A DNA stretch of 64,000 bases from Flavobacterium sp. Sd200 (GCF_009826935.1 NZ_WUMN01000007.1:124001-188000); one strand, 5' to 3'; shown: positions 17,662-26,546, numbered from the stretch's first letter. Notes: a model not told the origin generated them from the sequence alone. Numbers and translations are program-made.

Positions 17662-18171
17662 ATGCATAATATTGAACAATTTTTATCGGAGTTTCATGAA
17701 AAAGACGCTAAATTAGTTTTTGATTTTTTTATTGTTTTTTCGAGATTTGAGTATTCTCTAAAAAGGTCTGGATTTGTTATTAGTCCACGTGGACATGCCG
17801 AACCTGATTGGGGAAAATTTATAAAGTCGGTTGAAAATCAATTTAATTATTGCTTAAGTCAAAAAACCGATTTGTTAGAGGCAGCTAAATATATAGAGAA
17901 TGCTCCTCCAAAACAGCAAATAGTGGCAGGTAATGAACTTGAATGGAAAGACACCAGTTTTAATAGTCGTTTTTCATTCGCTAAGAACCTCTCTTTCTTT
18001 ATAAGAATTATTAGAAATAATCTTTTTCACGGAGGGAAATTTCCTGGAAGATTCGAAAAAGATGTTGCACGAGACCACCAATTATTAACTAATGCGTTGA
18101 TAATTTTAAATTGTTGGATAGAACTTAATCCTGATGTGTGTACTAATTTTATGTCTAAAATTCATGAATAG
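17662..18171 (+). CDS. HEPN-like protein of unknown function
   Basis: A 169-residue, mostly helical cytosolic protein. The segment RIIRNNLFHGGKFPG at about residues 113-127 holds an R-N-x3-H pattern, the HEPN-superfamily RX4-6H signature of metal-independent RNases. The N-terminal helix with FSRFEYSLKRSG is also common in Apea-like HEPN proteins. No cognate MNT antitoxin is next to it and it stands alone. Its AT-rich codon use differs a little from its neighbours, which suggests acquisition. The RNase role is inference from one motif. Confidence 0.55.
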   Translation: MHNIEQFLSEFHEKDAKLVFDFFIVFSRFEYSLKRSGFVISPRGHAEPDWGKFIKSVENQFNYCLSQKTDLLEAAKYIENAPPKQQIVAGNELEWKDTSFNSRFSFAKNLSFFIRIIRNNLFHGGKFPGRFEKDVARDHQLLTNALIILNCWIELNPDVCTNFMSKIHE

Positions 18172-18229
18172 TATGGTTTAATAGCTACAAGGTTTACAAA
18201 ACATTAGTGTTCGGAACACGAATAAGGTC

Positions 18230-18392
18230 AGTTCAGCTCCGTTAGGAGCGACATGTCTATAGAAAAATGTATGTGATTTCTGTTAGCTTCGTAGAAGCGG
18301 CATTTGAAAAATTAATATGCCACCCCTCCGGGGCTTTGTAACCTCTTGTATTTATAGACTATAAACATATCGTCCCTTTGGAACTTAGCTTA
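18230..18392. repeat. Intergenic repeat cluster with CCnnnGGAGCGACAT units
   Basis: In the 416-bp gap before the lipoprotein, AGCTCCGTTAGGAGCGACATGT (given in two parts: AGCTCCGTTAGGAGC, then GACATGTCTATAG) is followed by a second unit GCTTCGTAGAAGCGGCAT, then CACCCCTCCGGGG, and finally an inverted copy, CTATAAACATATCGTCCC then TTTGGAA. Each unit is a small palindrome plus a constant GACAT...TATAG tail. It looks like a REP-like array. I see no open reading frame in the gap. Confidence 0.65.
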
Positions 18393-18415
18393 CAGTACAA
18401 AATTATCTTCCTAAT

Positions 18416-18443
18416 ACCTGTGTTTATAAAACCTTACAGGTTT
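18416..18443. repeat. Dispersed ACCTG...ACAGGTTT inverted repeat, copy 3
   Basis: A shorter relative of the repeats at 1890 and 5978: ACCTGTGTTTATAAA followed by ACCTTACAGGTTT. A further half-copy (ACAAGGTTTACAAAAC) sits near 18187. Confidence 0.55.
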
Positions 18444-18587
18444 AAAATAGCCGTACATATAAATTTAGATATATTCGGTAAAAAGTTTTTAACCCCATGC
18501 ACAACCTTTAGCCTGGCTTTAATATATCTTTAATACTCTGCTGTTTAGCTTTTTATTAAATTTAGGTATAACAAAAAAGAAAAAGCC

Positions 18588-18989
18588 ATGAAAAAGATAC
18601 TTACACTTTTGCTTTGCACGGTTATGTTGTGTGCATGTTCTGACGACGACGATAATGCAAACGGCAACAGCAACCTTAACGGTAGCTGGAATATGGATAC
18701 CTATACCGCCTTTATGGATGTTTTGCCCGTGCTCGAAGAGGGCGATATTACATGGACGTTTACCAATAACGGCGCAACACTTACAGTAAACAACACTGTT
18801 CAGGATGAATATCCTTACATGCTGGCGTCGGGTACTTATAGCGTAATTGCACAAAGCAACTATGTTTCTATAAATGTAGCCGAGGGCGAGTTCCAAAAAT
18901 ATGATTATACTGTAAACAACGGTATTTTGGTGCTTACCGATACCAACGAAAGCGGCGACGGCCCTGTTATACAGTTTAGTATGAATTAG
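18588..18989 (+). CDS. Lipocalin-like lipoprotein
   Basis: A 133-residue lipoprotein: signal peptide MKKILTLLLCTVMLCAC with the lipidated Cys at about residue 17, an acidic SDDDDN linker that in Flavobacteriia favours surface export, and a beta-rich domain opening with LNGSWNMDTY. This pattern is that of small lipocalin-like Bacteroidota lipoproteins. The ligand is unknown. It stands alone between repeat-filled gaps. Confidence 0.75.
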   Translation: MKKILTLLLCTVMLCACSDDDDNANGNSNLNGSWNMDTYTAFMDVLPVLEEGDITWTFTNNGATLTVNNTVQDEYPYMLASGTYSVIAQSNYVSINVAEGEFQKYDYTVNNGILVLTDTNESGDGPVIQFSMN

Positions 18990-18997
18990 TACTGGTG

Positions 18998-19073
18998 TTC
19001 CATTTCGACGATAGGAGAAATCTCTTGTAATAATAATTAGAGATTTCTCCACTTCGCCACGTTCGAAATGGAA
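18998..19073. repeat. Nested inverted repeat TTCCATTTCG...CGAAATGGAA, copy 1
   Basis: Outer arms TTCCATTTCGA / TCGAAATGGAA and inner arms GGAGAAATCTC (19014-19024) / GAGATTTCTCC (19040-19050) form a long cruciform-capable element. A diverged second copy lies at 54782-54868. No T-tract follows, and the element is not in a gene. Confidence 0.75.
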
Positions 19074-19196
19074 TATCTTTCAACCAATACCTAAAACCCT
19101 TTACCCAATACCTTTTACCTATTTCCCAATACCCCAACCGTAATTCTGTATCATCTTTCCGCTCATCTGTATAAGAAGCATGGCGCATTGAGGGCA

Positions 19197-19204
19197 TAAC
19201 TTTG
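19197..19204 (+). promoter_or_regulatory. -7 promoter box (SDR gene)
   Basis: TAACTTTG lies 30 nt ahead of the SDR start. Confidence 0.5.
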
Positions 19205-19233
19205 CCTTATCAATAACAATAAAAATAACAGTC

Positions 19234-20055
19234 ATGTCTAAAACAATTTTTATAACAGGAGCCTCAAGAGGATTTGGTAAACTATGGGCAGAAGCCTTTT
19301 TAAAACGCGGAGACAGGGTAGTGGCCACCGCCCGAAATACAGATGCACTTAACGATCTTGTGGCTCAATATGGTGATGCTATACTGCCTGTAAAACTCGA
19401 TGTGAACAATCGCGCCGACAGTCTTGCAGCCGTTGCAAAAGCTAAAGAACACTTTGGTACTATAGACGCTATAATCAACAATGCCGGTTACGGACATTTT
19501 GGAACAATCGAAGAAACCACTGAAACCGAAGCCCGCAACCAAATTGAAACCAACGTTTTTGGTTTGCTATGGATAACCCAGGCCATTCTTCCGGTATTCA
19601 GGGCTCAGGGACATGGGCATATCATACAGGTAAGCAGTATTTTGGGCATTGTTACATTGCCGTTGCTTGGGGTTTATAACGCTTCTAAATGGGCGGTTGA
19701 GGGCATTAGCGAAACACTTGCCCAGGAAGTAAAACAGTTTGGAATCAACGTATCGTTGGTGGAGCCTAACGGATATTCTACCGACTGGGGTGGTTCAAGT
19801 GCTGTGCAAAGCGAACCAATAGAGGTGTATGACAACCTGCGCCAGTCTTTTGCCGAAACTGCACAGCAGGATGGTTTTTATGGCGATCCGGAAGCTACAT
19901 CTGAAGCTATACTTAAACTGGTAGATGCACAACAGCCTCCATTACGCCTGTTTTTAGGTAAACACACGCTGCCATGGGCTAAACAGGTTTATGAAAGCCG
20001 TATTGCCGAATGGAACGAATGGGATGAAGTAGCTGTTGCTGCACACGGAAATTAA
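19234..20055 (+). CDS. SDR family NAD(P)-dependent oxidoreductase
   Basis: A 273-residue classical short-chain dehydrogenase/reductase. The nucleotide-binding motif TGASRGFG (about residues 8-15), NNAGYG, the catalytic Ser in VSSILG and the YNASK catalytic pair are all intact. The Arg following the glycine motif and the ATARN stretch favour NADP(H). The substrate is not apparent. An AraC regulator follows 62 nt downstream in the same direction, which suggests local control. Confidence 0.88.
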   Translation: MSKTIFITGASRGFGKLWAEAFLKRGDRVVATARNTDALNDLVAQYGDAILPVKLDVNNRADSLAAVAKAKEHFGTIDAIINNAGYGHFGTIEETTETEARNQIETNVFGLLWITQAILPVFRAQGHGHIIQVSSILGIVTLPLLGVYNASKWAVEGISETLAQEVKQFGINVSLVEPNGYSTDWGGSSAVQSEPIEVYDNLRQSFAETAQQDGFYGDPEATSEAILKLVDAQQPPLRLFLGKHTLPWAKQVYESRIAEWNEWDEVAVAAHGN

Positions 20056-20076
20056 TATGTCATTATTTTGTAAATT

Positions 20077-20108
20077 AGCAGTGCCCAATTCCGGGCACTG
20101 CTTTACCT
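20077..20108 (+). terminator. Terminator-like hairpin
   Basis: AGCAGTGCCC pairs perfectly with GGGCACTGCT across AATTCC; the T-rich stretch after it is weak (TTACCTTTTT), so read-through into the araC gene is possible. Confidence 0.65.
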
Positions 20109-20117
20109 TTTTATGTT

Positions 20118-21014
20118 ATGAAACATTATACCAGTATTAGCGAACTGAACCGCGATGCGGGTTTTCCTGCACCCGAAAATCCTTTTTTGGGACTTGTGGA
20201 ATGCGAAAAGCTTAATCCTTGTGATATAACCGAAGGGGCTTTTACGAGCGATTTTTATGCTATTATGTTTAAAAAGATGAAAGCCGGTGTTATTAATTAC
20301 GGGCGCACACGCTATGACCATGAAAATGGGTCGTTGTCTTTTATAAAACCCAGACAGATCGTAGAGATTAAAGATGTAGAGCTTGAAGAGCGGGGCTTTA
20401 TTATCTATGTGCATGAAGATTACCTTAACGGACACATACTGCACAATGATATTAAAAAGTATGGGTTCTTTGATTATGAGGCGAATGAGGCACTGCATCT
20501 TTCGCCCCGTGAGGAGGAAATTATATGGGAACTTTTTACAAAGATTACAACCGAATATAATAATACCCAGGACGAGTACACCCGCGATATTATACTTACG
20601 CACATAGATTCGATACTTAAATATTCGCAACGCTTTTATAAGCGGCAGTTTATTAACCGTACAGAGCTTTCGGGCAAAACAGTATCTAAATTTAATGAAT
20701 TGCTAACGTCTTATTTTGATAGCGGAAAGTTAAAGCTTAACGGGCTGCCCAATGTAAAACAAATGGCAGAAGAGCTAAATACCTCACCGCGCTATCTGAG
20801 CGATTTGCTAAGACAGGAAACCGGGAAGACCGCGTTAGAGCTTATACATATTTTTCTTATCGCCGAAGCTAAGAACATGCTGCAAAGTACTGCAAACACT
20901 GTAGCTGAAACAGCCTATGTGTTAGGGTTTGAAAATCCGCCCTATTTTTCGCGGCTGTTTAAAAAGGAAACCGGGCTAACACCTGTAGCGTATCGAAACC
21001 AGTTTTTAAATTAA
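20118..21014 (+). CDS. AraC family transcriptional regulator
   Basis: A 298-residue regulator with an N-terminal sensing region (about 1-190) and a C-terminal double HTH of the HTH_18 type (LNTSPRYLSDLLRQETG, then VLGFENPPYFSRLFKKETG). It follows the SDR gene after a hairpin with only a weak T-tract, so it may control that gene or be read with it. Its effector is unknown. Confidence 0.88.
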   Translation: MKHYTSISELNRDAGFPAPENPFLGLVECEKLNPCDITEGAFTSDFYAIMFKKMKAGVINYGRTRYDHENGSLSFIKPRQIVEIKDVELEERGFIIYVHEDYLNGHILHNDIKKYGFFDYEANEALHLSPREEEIIWELFTKITTEYNNTQDEYTRDIILTHIDSILKYSQRFYKRQFINRTELSGKTVSKFNELLTSYFDSGKLKLNGLPNVKQMAEELNTSPRYLSDLLRQETGKTALELIHIFLIAEAKNMLQSTANTVAETAYVLGFENPPYFSRLFKKETGLTPVAYRNQFLN

Positions 21015-21081
21015 GGTTTGTTACTGTGGGAATACTTTAAATATTGTAAGCATAAATATGTAGTAGAGGCTCAAAGTTTAC

Positions 21082-21133
21082 AGATTGCTTTTTTTACGCA
21101 TCGTCACTGCAAGTTACGAAGCAATCTTTTTTT
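21082..21133. terminator. Long-loop hairpin with T-tract after araC
   Basis: AGATTGCTT (21082-21090) pairs with AAGCAATCT (21119-21127), followed by T-rich sequence. The loop is long (28 nt), and GATTGCTTCGT-type words are common in flavobacterial intergenic repeats, so it may be a repeat acting as a terminator. It separates the convergent araC and aat genes. Confidence 0.55.
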
Positions 21134-21166
21134 GTAAATGTTGTCTTTTGTGTTGCCGCAATAATT

Positions 21167-21805
21167 TTATGCACCCCGAAGTACTTCCAAAAAATCTTCT
21201 CTTAAAATTTCTGAGGCACCAAGGCTTTCAAGGTGGTCGTTGTGCACCTGGCAGTCCAAAAGCCTGTAGTTTTCCTGTTCCAGTTTTTTTGCAAGGGCAA
21301 TAAATGCCACTTTACTGGCATTGGGCATTAAAGAAAACATGCTTTCGCCGCAAAAAATATGACCAAGGTCTACGCCATATAATCCGCCTGCAAGCTGTCC
21401 GTCATACCATACTTCTACTGATTTTGCATAGCCAAGTTCGTTCAGTTTACAATAGGCATTAACCATTTCGGGAGTAATCCATGTGCCGGGCTGTCCGTCG
21501 CGCTTAACGGTGCGGCAGTTGCTTATCACATCTCTAAAGGCAGTATTAAAAGTAACCGTAAACATGTTTCGGTTCAGTATGTTTCTCATGCTTTTAGAAA
21601 CCTTGAGGTCGCAAAAAAACAGTACCATGCGCTCCGGAGGGCTCCACCATAATATGGGTTCATCATCTTCAAACCAAGGAAAAATACCATTACTGTAGGC
21701 AAGCATCAGTCTTTCGGGACTAAGGTCTCCGCCAATGGCAATAATGCCTTCGGGCGAGGCATAACTAACCGGAGGGAAAAACAGCTCACGCGATAAATAG
21801 TACAT
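21167..21805 (-). CDS. aat: Leucyl/phenylalanyl-tRNA--protein transferase
   Basis: A 212-residue Aat, which adds Leu or Phe from aminoacyl-tRNA to proteins with N-terminal Lys/Arg, making N-end-rule degrons for ClpAP. The family signatures GGDLSPERLMLAYSNGIFPW, WWSPPERMVL and GLYGVDLGHIFCGESMFS are all visible, and the length fits. It is a single gene, convergent with araC. Confidence 0.95.
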   Translation of the reverse strand: MYYLSRELFFPPVSYASPEGIIAIGGDLSPERLMLAYSNGIFPWFEDDEPILWWSPPERMVLFFCDLKVSKSMRNILNRNMFTVTFNTAFRDVISNCRTVKRDGQPGTWITPEMVNAYCKLNELGYAKSVEVWYDGQLAGGLYGVDLGHIFCGESMFSLMPNASKVAFIALAKKLEQENYRLLDCQVHNDHLESLGASEILREDFLEVLRGA

Positions 21806-21897
21806 AGTAAATGGTATAAAGCATTATAAAGTTAGGCAATATTAAAAAAGCAGAACGATAATTAGTAGTGCAAAATTATAAGCGTTTTCTTTAAAAA

Positions 21898-21930
21898 GCA
21901 AAACCCCCACGAAAGTCGTAGGGGTTGCTA
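21898..21930 (-). terminator. Rho-independent terminator of ahcY
   Basis: On the minus strand GCAACCCCTACGAC pairs with GTCGTGGGGGTTTTGC and leads into a T-rich run, about 60 nt beyond the ahcY stop. Confidence 0.8.
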
Positions 21931-21991
21931 TAATTACGAATTAAACTTAGAATCGAGTTCAATCTAAAATCTTAACTCTAAAATCTAAGAA

Positions 21992-23308
21992 TTAATAACG
22001 GTAGTATTCCGGTTTAAACGGACCTTCTACAGCCACACCAATGTAAGCAGCCTGGCCTTCGCTAAGCGTTTCAAGTTCTACACCCAGTTTGGCAAGGTGT
22101 AACGATGCTACTTTTTCGTCAAGGTGTTTAGGTAGCATGTACACTTCGTTTTTATAGTTTGCACTGTTAGCCCAAAGCTCTAATTGTGCAAGTGTTTGGT
22201 TTGTAAACGAGTTACTCATTACAAAGCTTGGGTGGCCTGTTGCACAGCCAAGGTTTACTAGACGGCCTTCGGCAAGTATAAGTATGTCTTTACCGGCAAT
22301 AGTATATTTGTCTACCTGAGGCTTGATCTCAACTTTACTTGCTCCGTGGTTGGCATTAAGCCATGCCATATCAATTTCGTTATCAAAGTGGCCAATGTTA
22401 CAAACAACTGTTTTATCTTTCATTTGCTCAAAATGGCGGCCTACCACGATGTCTTTATTACCGGTAGTAGTTATAATAATATCGGCGTTTGCAATAACGG
22501 TATCCAGTTTTTTAACTTCATAACCGTCCATAGCAGCCTGTAGTGCACAAATAGGGTCTATTTCAGTAACCGTAACAATAGATCCTGCCCCACGGAACGA
22601 AGCGGCTGTACCTTTACCTACGTCGCCATAACCGCACACAACTACACGTTTACCTGCAAGCATAAGATCAGTAGCGCGGCGCACTGCATCTACAGCACTT
22701 TCTTTACAGCCGTATTTGTTGTCAAATTTAGATTTTGTAACGCTGTCGTTAACGTTTATTGCAGGAACAAGCAATGTTCCGTTTTTCATTCTTTCATAAA
22801 GGCGGTGTACACCTGTAGTAGTTTCTTCGCTTAAGCCTTTAATTTCGGCAACAAGCTCCGGAAAACGGTCAAATACCATGTTTGTAAGATCGCCACCATC
22901 GTCAAGGATCATGTTAAGTGGTTTACGGTCTTCGCCAAAAAACAGGGTTTGCTCTATACACCAGTCAAACTCTTCTTCGTTAAGGCCTTTCCATGCATAA
23001 ACCTGTATTCCGGCAGCGGCAATTGCAGCAGCAGCATGGTCTTGTGTAGAAAAAATATTACAAGAACTCCAGGTAACTTCTGCACCAAGAGCCACAAGGG
23101 TTTCTATAAGTACGGCAGTTTGAATTGTCATGTGCAGGCATCCTGCAATACGCGCACCCTTAAGGGGTTGCTGTGCGCCAAACTCACTGCGAAGTGCCAT
23201 AAGCCCCGGCATTTCGGCCTCTGCAAGCTGTATTTCTTTTCGTCCCCATTCCGCAAGCGAAATATCCTTTACCTTATAAGCCACAAAAGGCGTTGTTGTA
23301 GTACTCAT
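21992..23308 (-). CDS. ahcY: Adenosylhomocysteinase
   Basis: A 438-residue S-adenosylhomocysteine hydrolase, which splits SAH to adenosine and homocysteine with bound NAD and so relieves inhibition of methyltransferases. Clear signatures are CNIFSTQDHAAAAIA, NVNDSVTKSKFDN (with the catalytic Lys) and the NAD loop VVCGYGDVGKGTA; the C terminus PFKPEYYRY is typical. A TAAATTTG -7 box sits about 35 nt upstream. It is divergent from the phosphopantetheinyl transferase gene. Confidence 0.97.
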   Translation of the reverse strand: MSTTTTPFVAYKVKDISLAEWGRKEIQLAEAEMPGLMALRSEFGAQQPLKGARIAGCLHMTIQTAVLIETLVALGAEVTWSSCNIFSTQDHAAAAIAAAGIQVYAWKGLNEEEFDWCIEQTLFFGEDRKPLNMILDDGGDLTNMVFDRFPELVAEIKGLSEETTTGVHRLYERMKNGTLLVPAINVNDSVTKSKFDNKYGCKESAVDAVRRATDLMLAGKRVVVCGYGDVGKGTAASFRGAGSIVTVTEIDPICALQAAMDGYEVKKLDTVIANADIIITTTGNKDIVVGRHFEQMKDKTVVCNIGHFDNEIDMAWLNANHGASKVEIKPQVDKYTIAGKDILILAEGRLVNLGCATGHPSFVMSNSFTNQTLAQLELWANSANYKNEVYMLPKHLDEKVASLHLAKLGVELETLSEGQAAYIGVAVEGPFKPEYYRY

Positions 23309-23342
23309 GAATATTGTATATTTGTATTAGCAAAAATTTTTG

Positions 23343-23350
23343 CAAATTTA
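23343..23350 (-). promoter_or_regulatory. -7 promoter box (ahcY)
   Basis: CAAATTTA on the plus strand is TAAATTTG on the coding strand, 35 nt before the ahcY ATG. Confidence 0.5.
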
Positions 23351-23389
23351 GTAAATTGGTTTTATTTGTACCCTTTATAAACCTAATAA

Positions 23390-24019
23390 ATGCCTTTATA
23401 TAAATCTTTTACTATTAATGACGGTACCCGGCTGTTGGTTTGGAAGAATACTGAGAGCCTGGAAGATTTATATGCAGCTGTAAAGCTTAAAGATGCCTGT
23501 GTGCTTAGAATGAGCGGAATGAAGTCTGAATTGCACAGAAAAGCCTTTTTGGGAGTACGAATGCTTTTGCAGGAGATAGGGTATTCTGACTTTGACCTGT
23601 TTTATGATGCCGAAGGCAAGCCGCACCTAACGGATGGCATGAATATATCGATTACACACTCTTATTCTTTTTCGGCTATAATAGTAAGCCGTCAAAATGT
23701 AGGGATCGATATGGAGCTGAGGCGCGAAAAAGTAATTACCATTGCCGAGAAGTTTTTAGAGACGGAGTTTGCCTATTTAGACCCTACACATCTTACCGAA
23801 TATGTGCGCAAGCTTATAGTTTTGTGGGGGGTAAAAGAGGCGGTTTATAAAATGATATCGCGCAGTGGGCTTAGTTTTAAGCAAAACATTGAGGTGCCTC
23901 TGTTTTTAATGGAAGATGCAGGTGGGGTGGCAAAGGTTGATTTTGAGGAGATAAAGGAACAATATCCTTTTTTCTTTGAAGAGATTGAAGATTTTACCCT
24001 GGTATACTGCCTTGGGTAA
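23390..24019 (+). CDS. 4'-phosphopantetheinyl transferase superfamily protein
   Basis: A 209-residue Sfp-type transferase that moves the phosphopantetheine arm of CoA onto carrier proteins. The ISITHSYSF block, the Mg-binding GIDMELRREK and the catalytic WGVKEAVYK are all present at family positions. The acceptor carrier protein is not visible in the window. It starts a plus-strand run continuing with pnuC after 23 nt. Confidence 0.88.
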   Translation: MPLYKSFTINDGTRLLVWKNTESLEDLYAAVKLKDACVLRMSGMKSELHRKAFLGVRMLLQEIGYSDFDLFYDAEGKPHLTDGMNISITHSYSFSAIIVSRQNVGIDMELRREKVITIAEKFLETEFAYLDPTHLTEYVRKLIVLWGVKEAVYKMISRSGLSFKQNIEVPLFLMEDAGGVAKVDFEEIKEQYPFFFEEIEDFTLVYCLG

Positions 24020-24042
24020 CTAATTTGTTTATAAATTTACAA

Positions 24043-24684
24043 ATGCACGAAGTTGCTGAATTCCTATTTGGCCAGTACAGGGGCTATAGTGTTTTACAGA
24101 TAACGCTCGAAACCATTGCCGTATTTTTAGGTATTGCGAGCGTAATTTTATCAAAAAAAAACAGTATCTTATTGTATCCTACGGGATTGATTAGTACTAT
24201 TATATATATTTATCTACTATATGACTGGGAGCTTTATGGCGACCTCGTTATTAACCTATATTACTTTTATGTAAGTATTTACGGATGGCTTTTGTGGAGT
24301 GGTAAATATGGAAATAGCAATGATTATCTAAAAATAACGATAAATTCACGAAGAGATTATCTAAAATGCGCTTTAATTTTCATTTTTTCTCTTATATTTG
24401 TTTCCGGAATTTATCTTTTTCTTGACAGGTTCGATAAATGGTGGGCGTATGCCGATATATTTATGACCGGGCTGCTATTTGTGGGGACATGGCTGCTTGC
24501 TAAAAGAAAACTCGAAAACTGGCTTTTTTTGATTGCCGGAGATGTTATCGCTATTCCGCTTTTTTACCTTAAAGGCTATACGCTTACAAGTATTTTAAAT
24601 GTATTTTTAACACTAATTGCCATATATGGCTATGTAGCATGGAAGAAAATTTTACAAGACAAAAAGTCGATACCATTACAATAA
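24043..24684 (+). CDS. PnuC family vitamin transporter (PnuC/PnuT)
   Basis: A 213-residue inner-membrane protein with about seven hydrophobic segments and PnuC signatures (YDWELYGDLVINLYYF, the KWWAYAD region, GDVIAIPLFYLKG). PnuC proteins import nicotinamide riboside; a Bacteroidota subgroup (PnuT) imports thiamine and is found with TPP-controlled receptors. A TPP riboswitch and receptor lie 2.5 kb downstream, so thiamine is a reasonable substrate guess. The start is put at the ATG at 24043 rather than an upstream TTG. It overlaps the next gene by 46 nt. Confidence 0.85.
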   Translation: MHEVAEFLFGQYRGYSVLQITLETIAVFLGIASVILSKKNSILLYPTGLISTIIYIYLLYDWELYGDLVINLYYFYVSIYGWLLWSGKYGNSNDYLKITINSRRDYLKCALIFIFSLIFVSGIYLFLDRFDKWWAYADIFMTGLLFVGTWLLAKRKLENWLFLIAGDVIAIPLFYLKGYTLTSILNVFLTLIAIYGYVAWKKILQDKKSIPLQ

Positions 24685-26546
24685 CAATTTATGCAGAGAA
24701 AGACAGTAAACCCACTGCAGCTTTGCTTAATAAAGAGCCCTTTGCTGAAGAGAAAAATAACAGACAACTTTTTTTTAAAGCAAAAGATATAGATACTGTA
24801 AACACCCCAAAAACATCTGACCTTGCCATAGTTATTGCTCCCGAAGAAAAGAAGAAAGCCAATGAGCTTGCCGACATGCTAAGGATGCAAAGCAACCCAA
24901 GGCTAAGGGTTACTGAAGGTTATAACGACGTTTTTGCAAAAGTGTCGTGTATTGTAAACCAATTGGAAAAAGCTCTAACGCTTGGATTATCTGTAACCGA
25001 TTTTGTACAGGTGTACAACAGGAATATACATATTGATAAAATTGAGAGTCAGATTGACATATTCAGAAACGGTATTGCAAAGATATTGTTAGAACGTCCG
25101 GCTATTATTAACGATGGGGTTGTTTCTTTGGCTAAAGAAGAGGCTTTGGAATATGCCCAGTTTTTTGAAGGCAAAAAAGAAAAATATAAGCTTAAAAAGT
25201 TCGTTCCGGCATCGGGTGCTGCAACGCGCATGTTTAAGTTCCTGCACGATTTTATCTCTAATTACGATCCTGCCAAAGAAACTATAAACGGTTACATAAA
25301 CCGCACTAAAGACAACTCGCTGCAGGTGTTTTTGCTTGGCCTTGAAAGGTTTCCTTTTTACAACGAAATTGCCGCAGAGGCCGAAAAACACATTGTTTAT
25401 CCTGAAGGTGATGGCGAAAACGTAAGGGAAGATGCCCGCAATTACAGTTTTATAAAAACCATGATGAGCGAGCAGTTCTTTGATTATGCCAATAAGCCAA
25501 AAGGTATTATACCTTTCCATTGTTATGATGGTTTTGGTGCCACACCTATATATGAGCACCTTCGCGAAAGCGTTGCCTATGCGGCCTCGTGCGGGCAAAC
25601 GCATGTGCATTTTACCATTTCAGAAAATCACCTTAACGGATTCCTTGATTCTATAAACGAAGTAAGGGCAAGGGTAGAAGAAGAAAGCGGAATTAAAATA
25701 AGCTTTAACTTTACCTATCAGCACAAGGAAACCGATACCCTTGCGGTAGATATGGACAACAAGCCATTTAGGGATGAAAAAGGCAAACTGCTTTTCAGGC
25801 CGGGTGGACATGGTGCCCTTATAGAAAACCTTAACCGTTTGGATGCCGATATTGTGTTTGTTAAAAACATAGACAACGTTAGGCATACTAAAATGGAGAC
25901 TATTGCTACCTACAAAAAGGCACTTGCCGGTATGTTGGTAGAATTGCAGGAAAGGATTTTCCATTATCTTGAACGCATAGAAACTAACGAAATAAGCGAG
26001 GCAGAGCTTGACGAAATTATAGATTTTGCAGCCATTAAGCTATCGATGGATATTTCTCCCGATTTTGATAAGTTTACTTTAGAAAACAAGTTCTTATACG
26101 TTAAAGAGCTTTTGGACAGGCCTATCCGTGTGTGTGGTATGGTTAAAAACGAAGGAGAGCCGGGCGGTGGGCCATTTTGGATTAAAGGTAAAAGAGGCAG
26201 GGTGACATTGCAAATTGTAGAAAGCTCTCAAATAGATCTTGATAACAAAATACAAAGCCATATTTTCTCGCAGTCTACCCACTTCAATCCGGTTGATTTA
26301 GTATGTGGTCTTAAAGATTATAAAGGCAGCAAGTTTGACCTTACTGAATATGTAGATCCTAATACCGGTTTTATAGTATATAAGAACAGGATGGGCAAAG
26401 ATGTAAAATCATATGAGTTGCCGGGCTTATGGAACGGTGCAATGGCCGGATGGATAACTGTTTTTGTAGAGGTTCCGCTTAAAACATTTAATCCGGTTAA
26501 AACCGTTAACGACCTGCTTAAGCCTGCACATCAGGAACCGGTTTAA
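24639..26546 (+). CDS. DUF4301 protein with an unusual N-terminal extension
   Basis: A 635-residue protein. From about residue 117 it matches the DUF4301 pattern: a LSVTDFVQVYNRNI start, KKFVPASGAATRMFK, GHGALIENLNRL, and the C-terminal SQSTHFNPVDLVCGL. The function of DUF4301 is unknown. The first ~115 residues have no P-loop and are not part of the family as I know it. In related genomes, as I recall, a separate NadR-like ATPase gene lies between pnuC and the DUF4301 gene. It overlaps pnuC by 46 nt, so it is translationally coupled. Confidence 0.8.
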   Translation: MEENFTRQKVDTITITIYAEKDSKPTAALLNKEPFAEEKNNRQLFFKAKDIDTVNTPKTSDLAIVIAPEEKKKANELADMLRMQSNPRLRVTEGYNDVFAKVSCIVNQLEKALTLGLSVTDFVQVYNRNIHIDKIESQIDIFRNGIAKILLERPAIINDGVVSLAKEEALEYAQFFEGKKEKYKLKKFVPASGAATRMFKFLHDFISNYDPAKETINGYINRTKDNSLQVFLLGLERFPFYNEIAAEAEKHIVYPEGDGENVREDARNYSFIKTMMSEQFFDYANKPKGIIPFHCYDGFGATPIYEHLRESVAYAASCGQTHVHFTISENHLNGFLDSINEVRARVEEESGIKISFNFTYQHKETDTLAVDMDNKPFRDEKGKLLFRPGGHGALIENLNRLDADIVFVKNIDNVRHTKMETIATYKKALAGMLVELQERIFHYLERIETNEISEAELDEIIDFAAIKLSMDISPDFDKFTLENKFLYVKELLDRPIRVCGMVKNEGEPGGGPFWIKGKRGRVTLQIVESSQIDLDNKIQSHIFSQSTHFNPVDLVCGLKDYKGSKFDLTEYVDPNTGFIVYKNRMGKDVKSYELPGLWNGAMAGWITVFVEVPLKTFNPVKTVNDLLKPAHQEPV

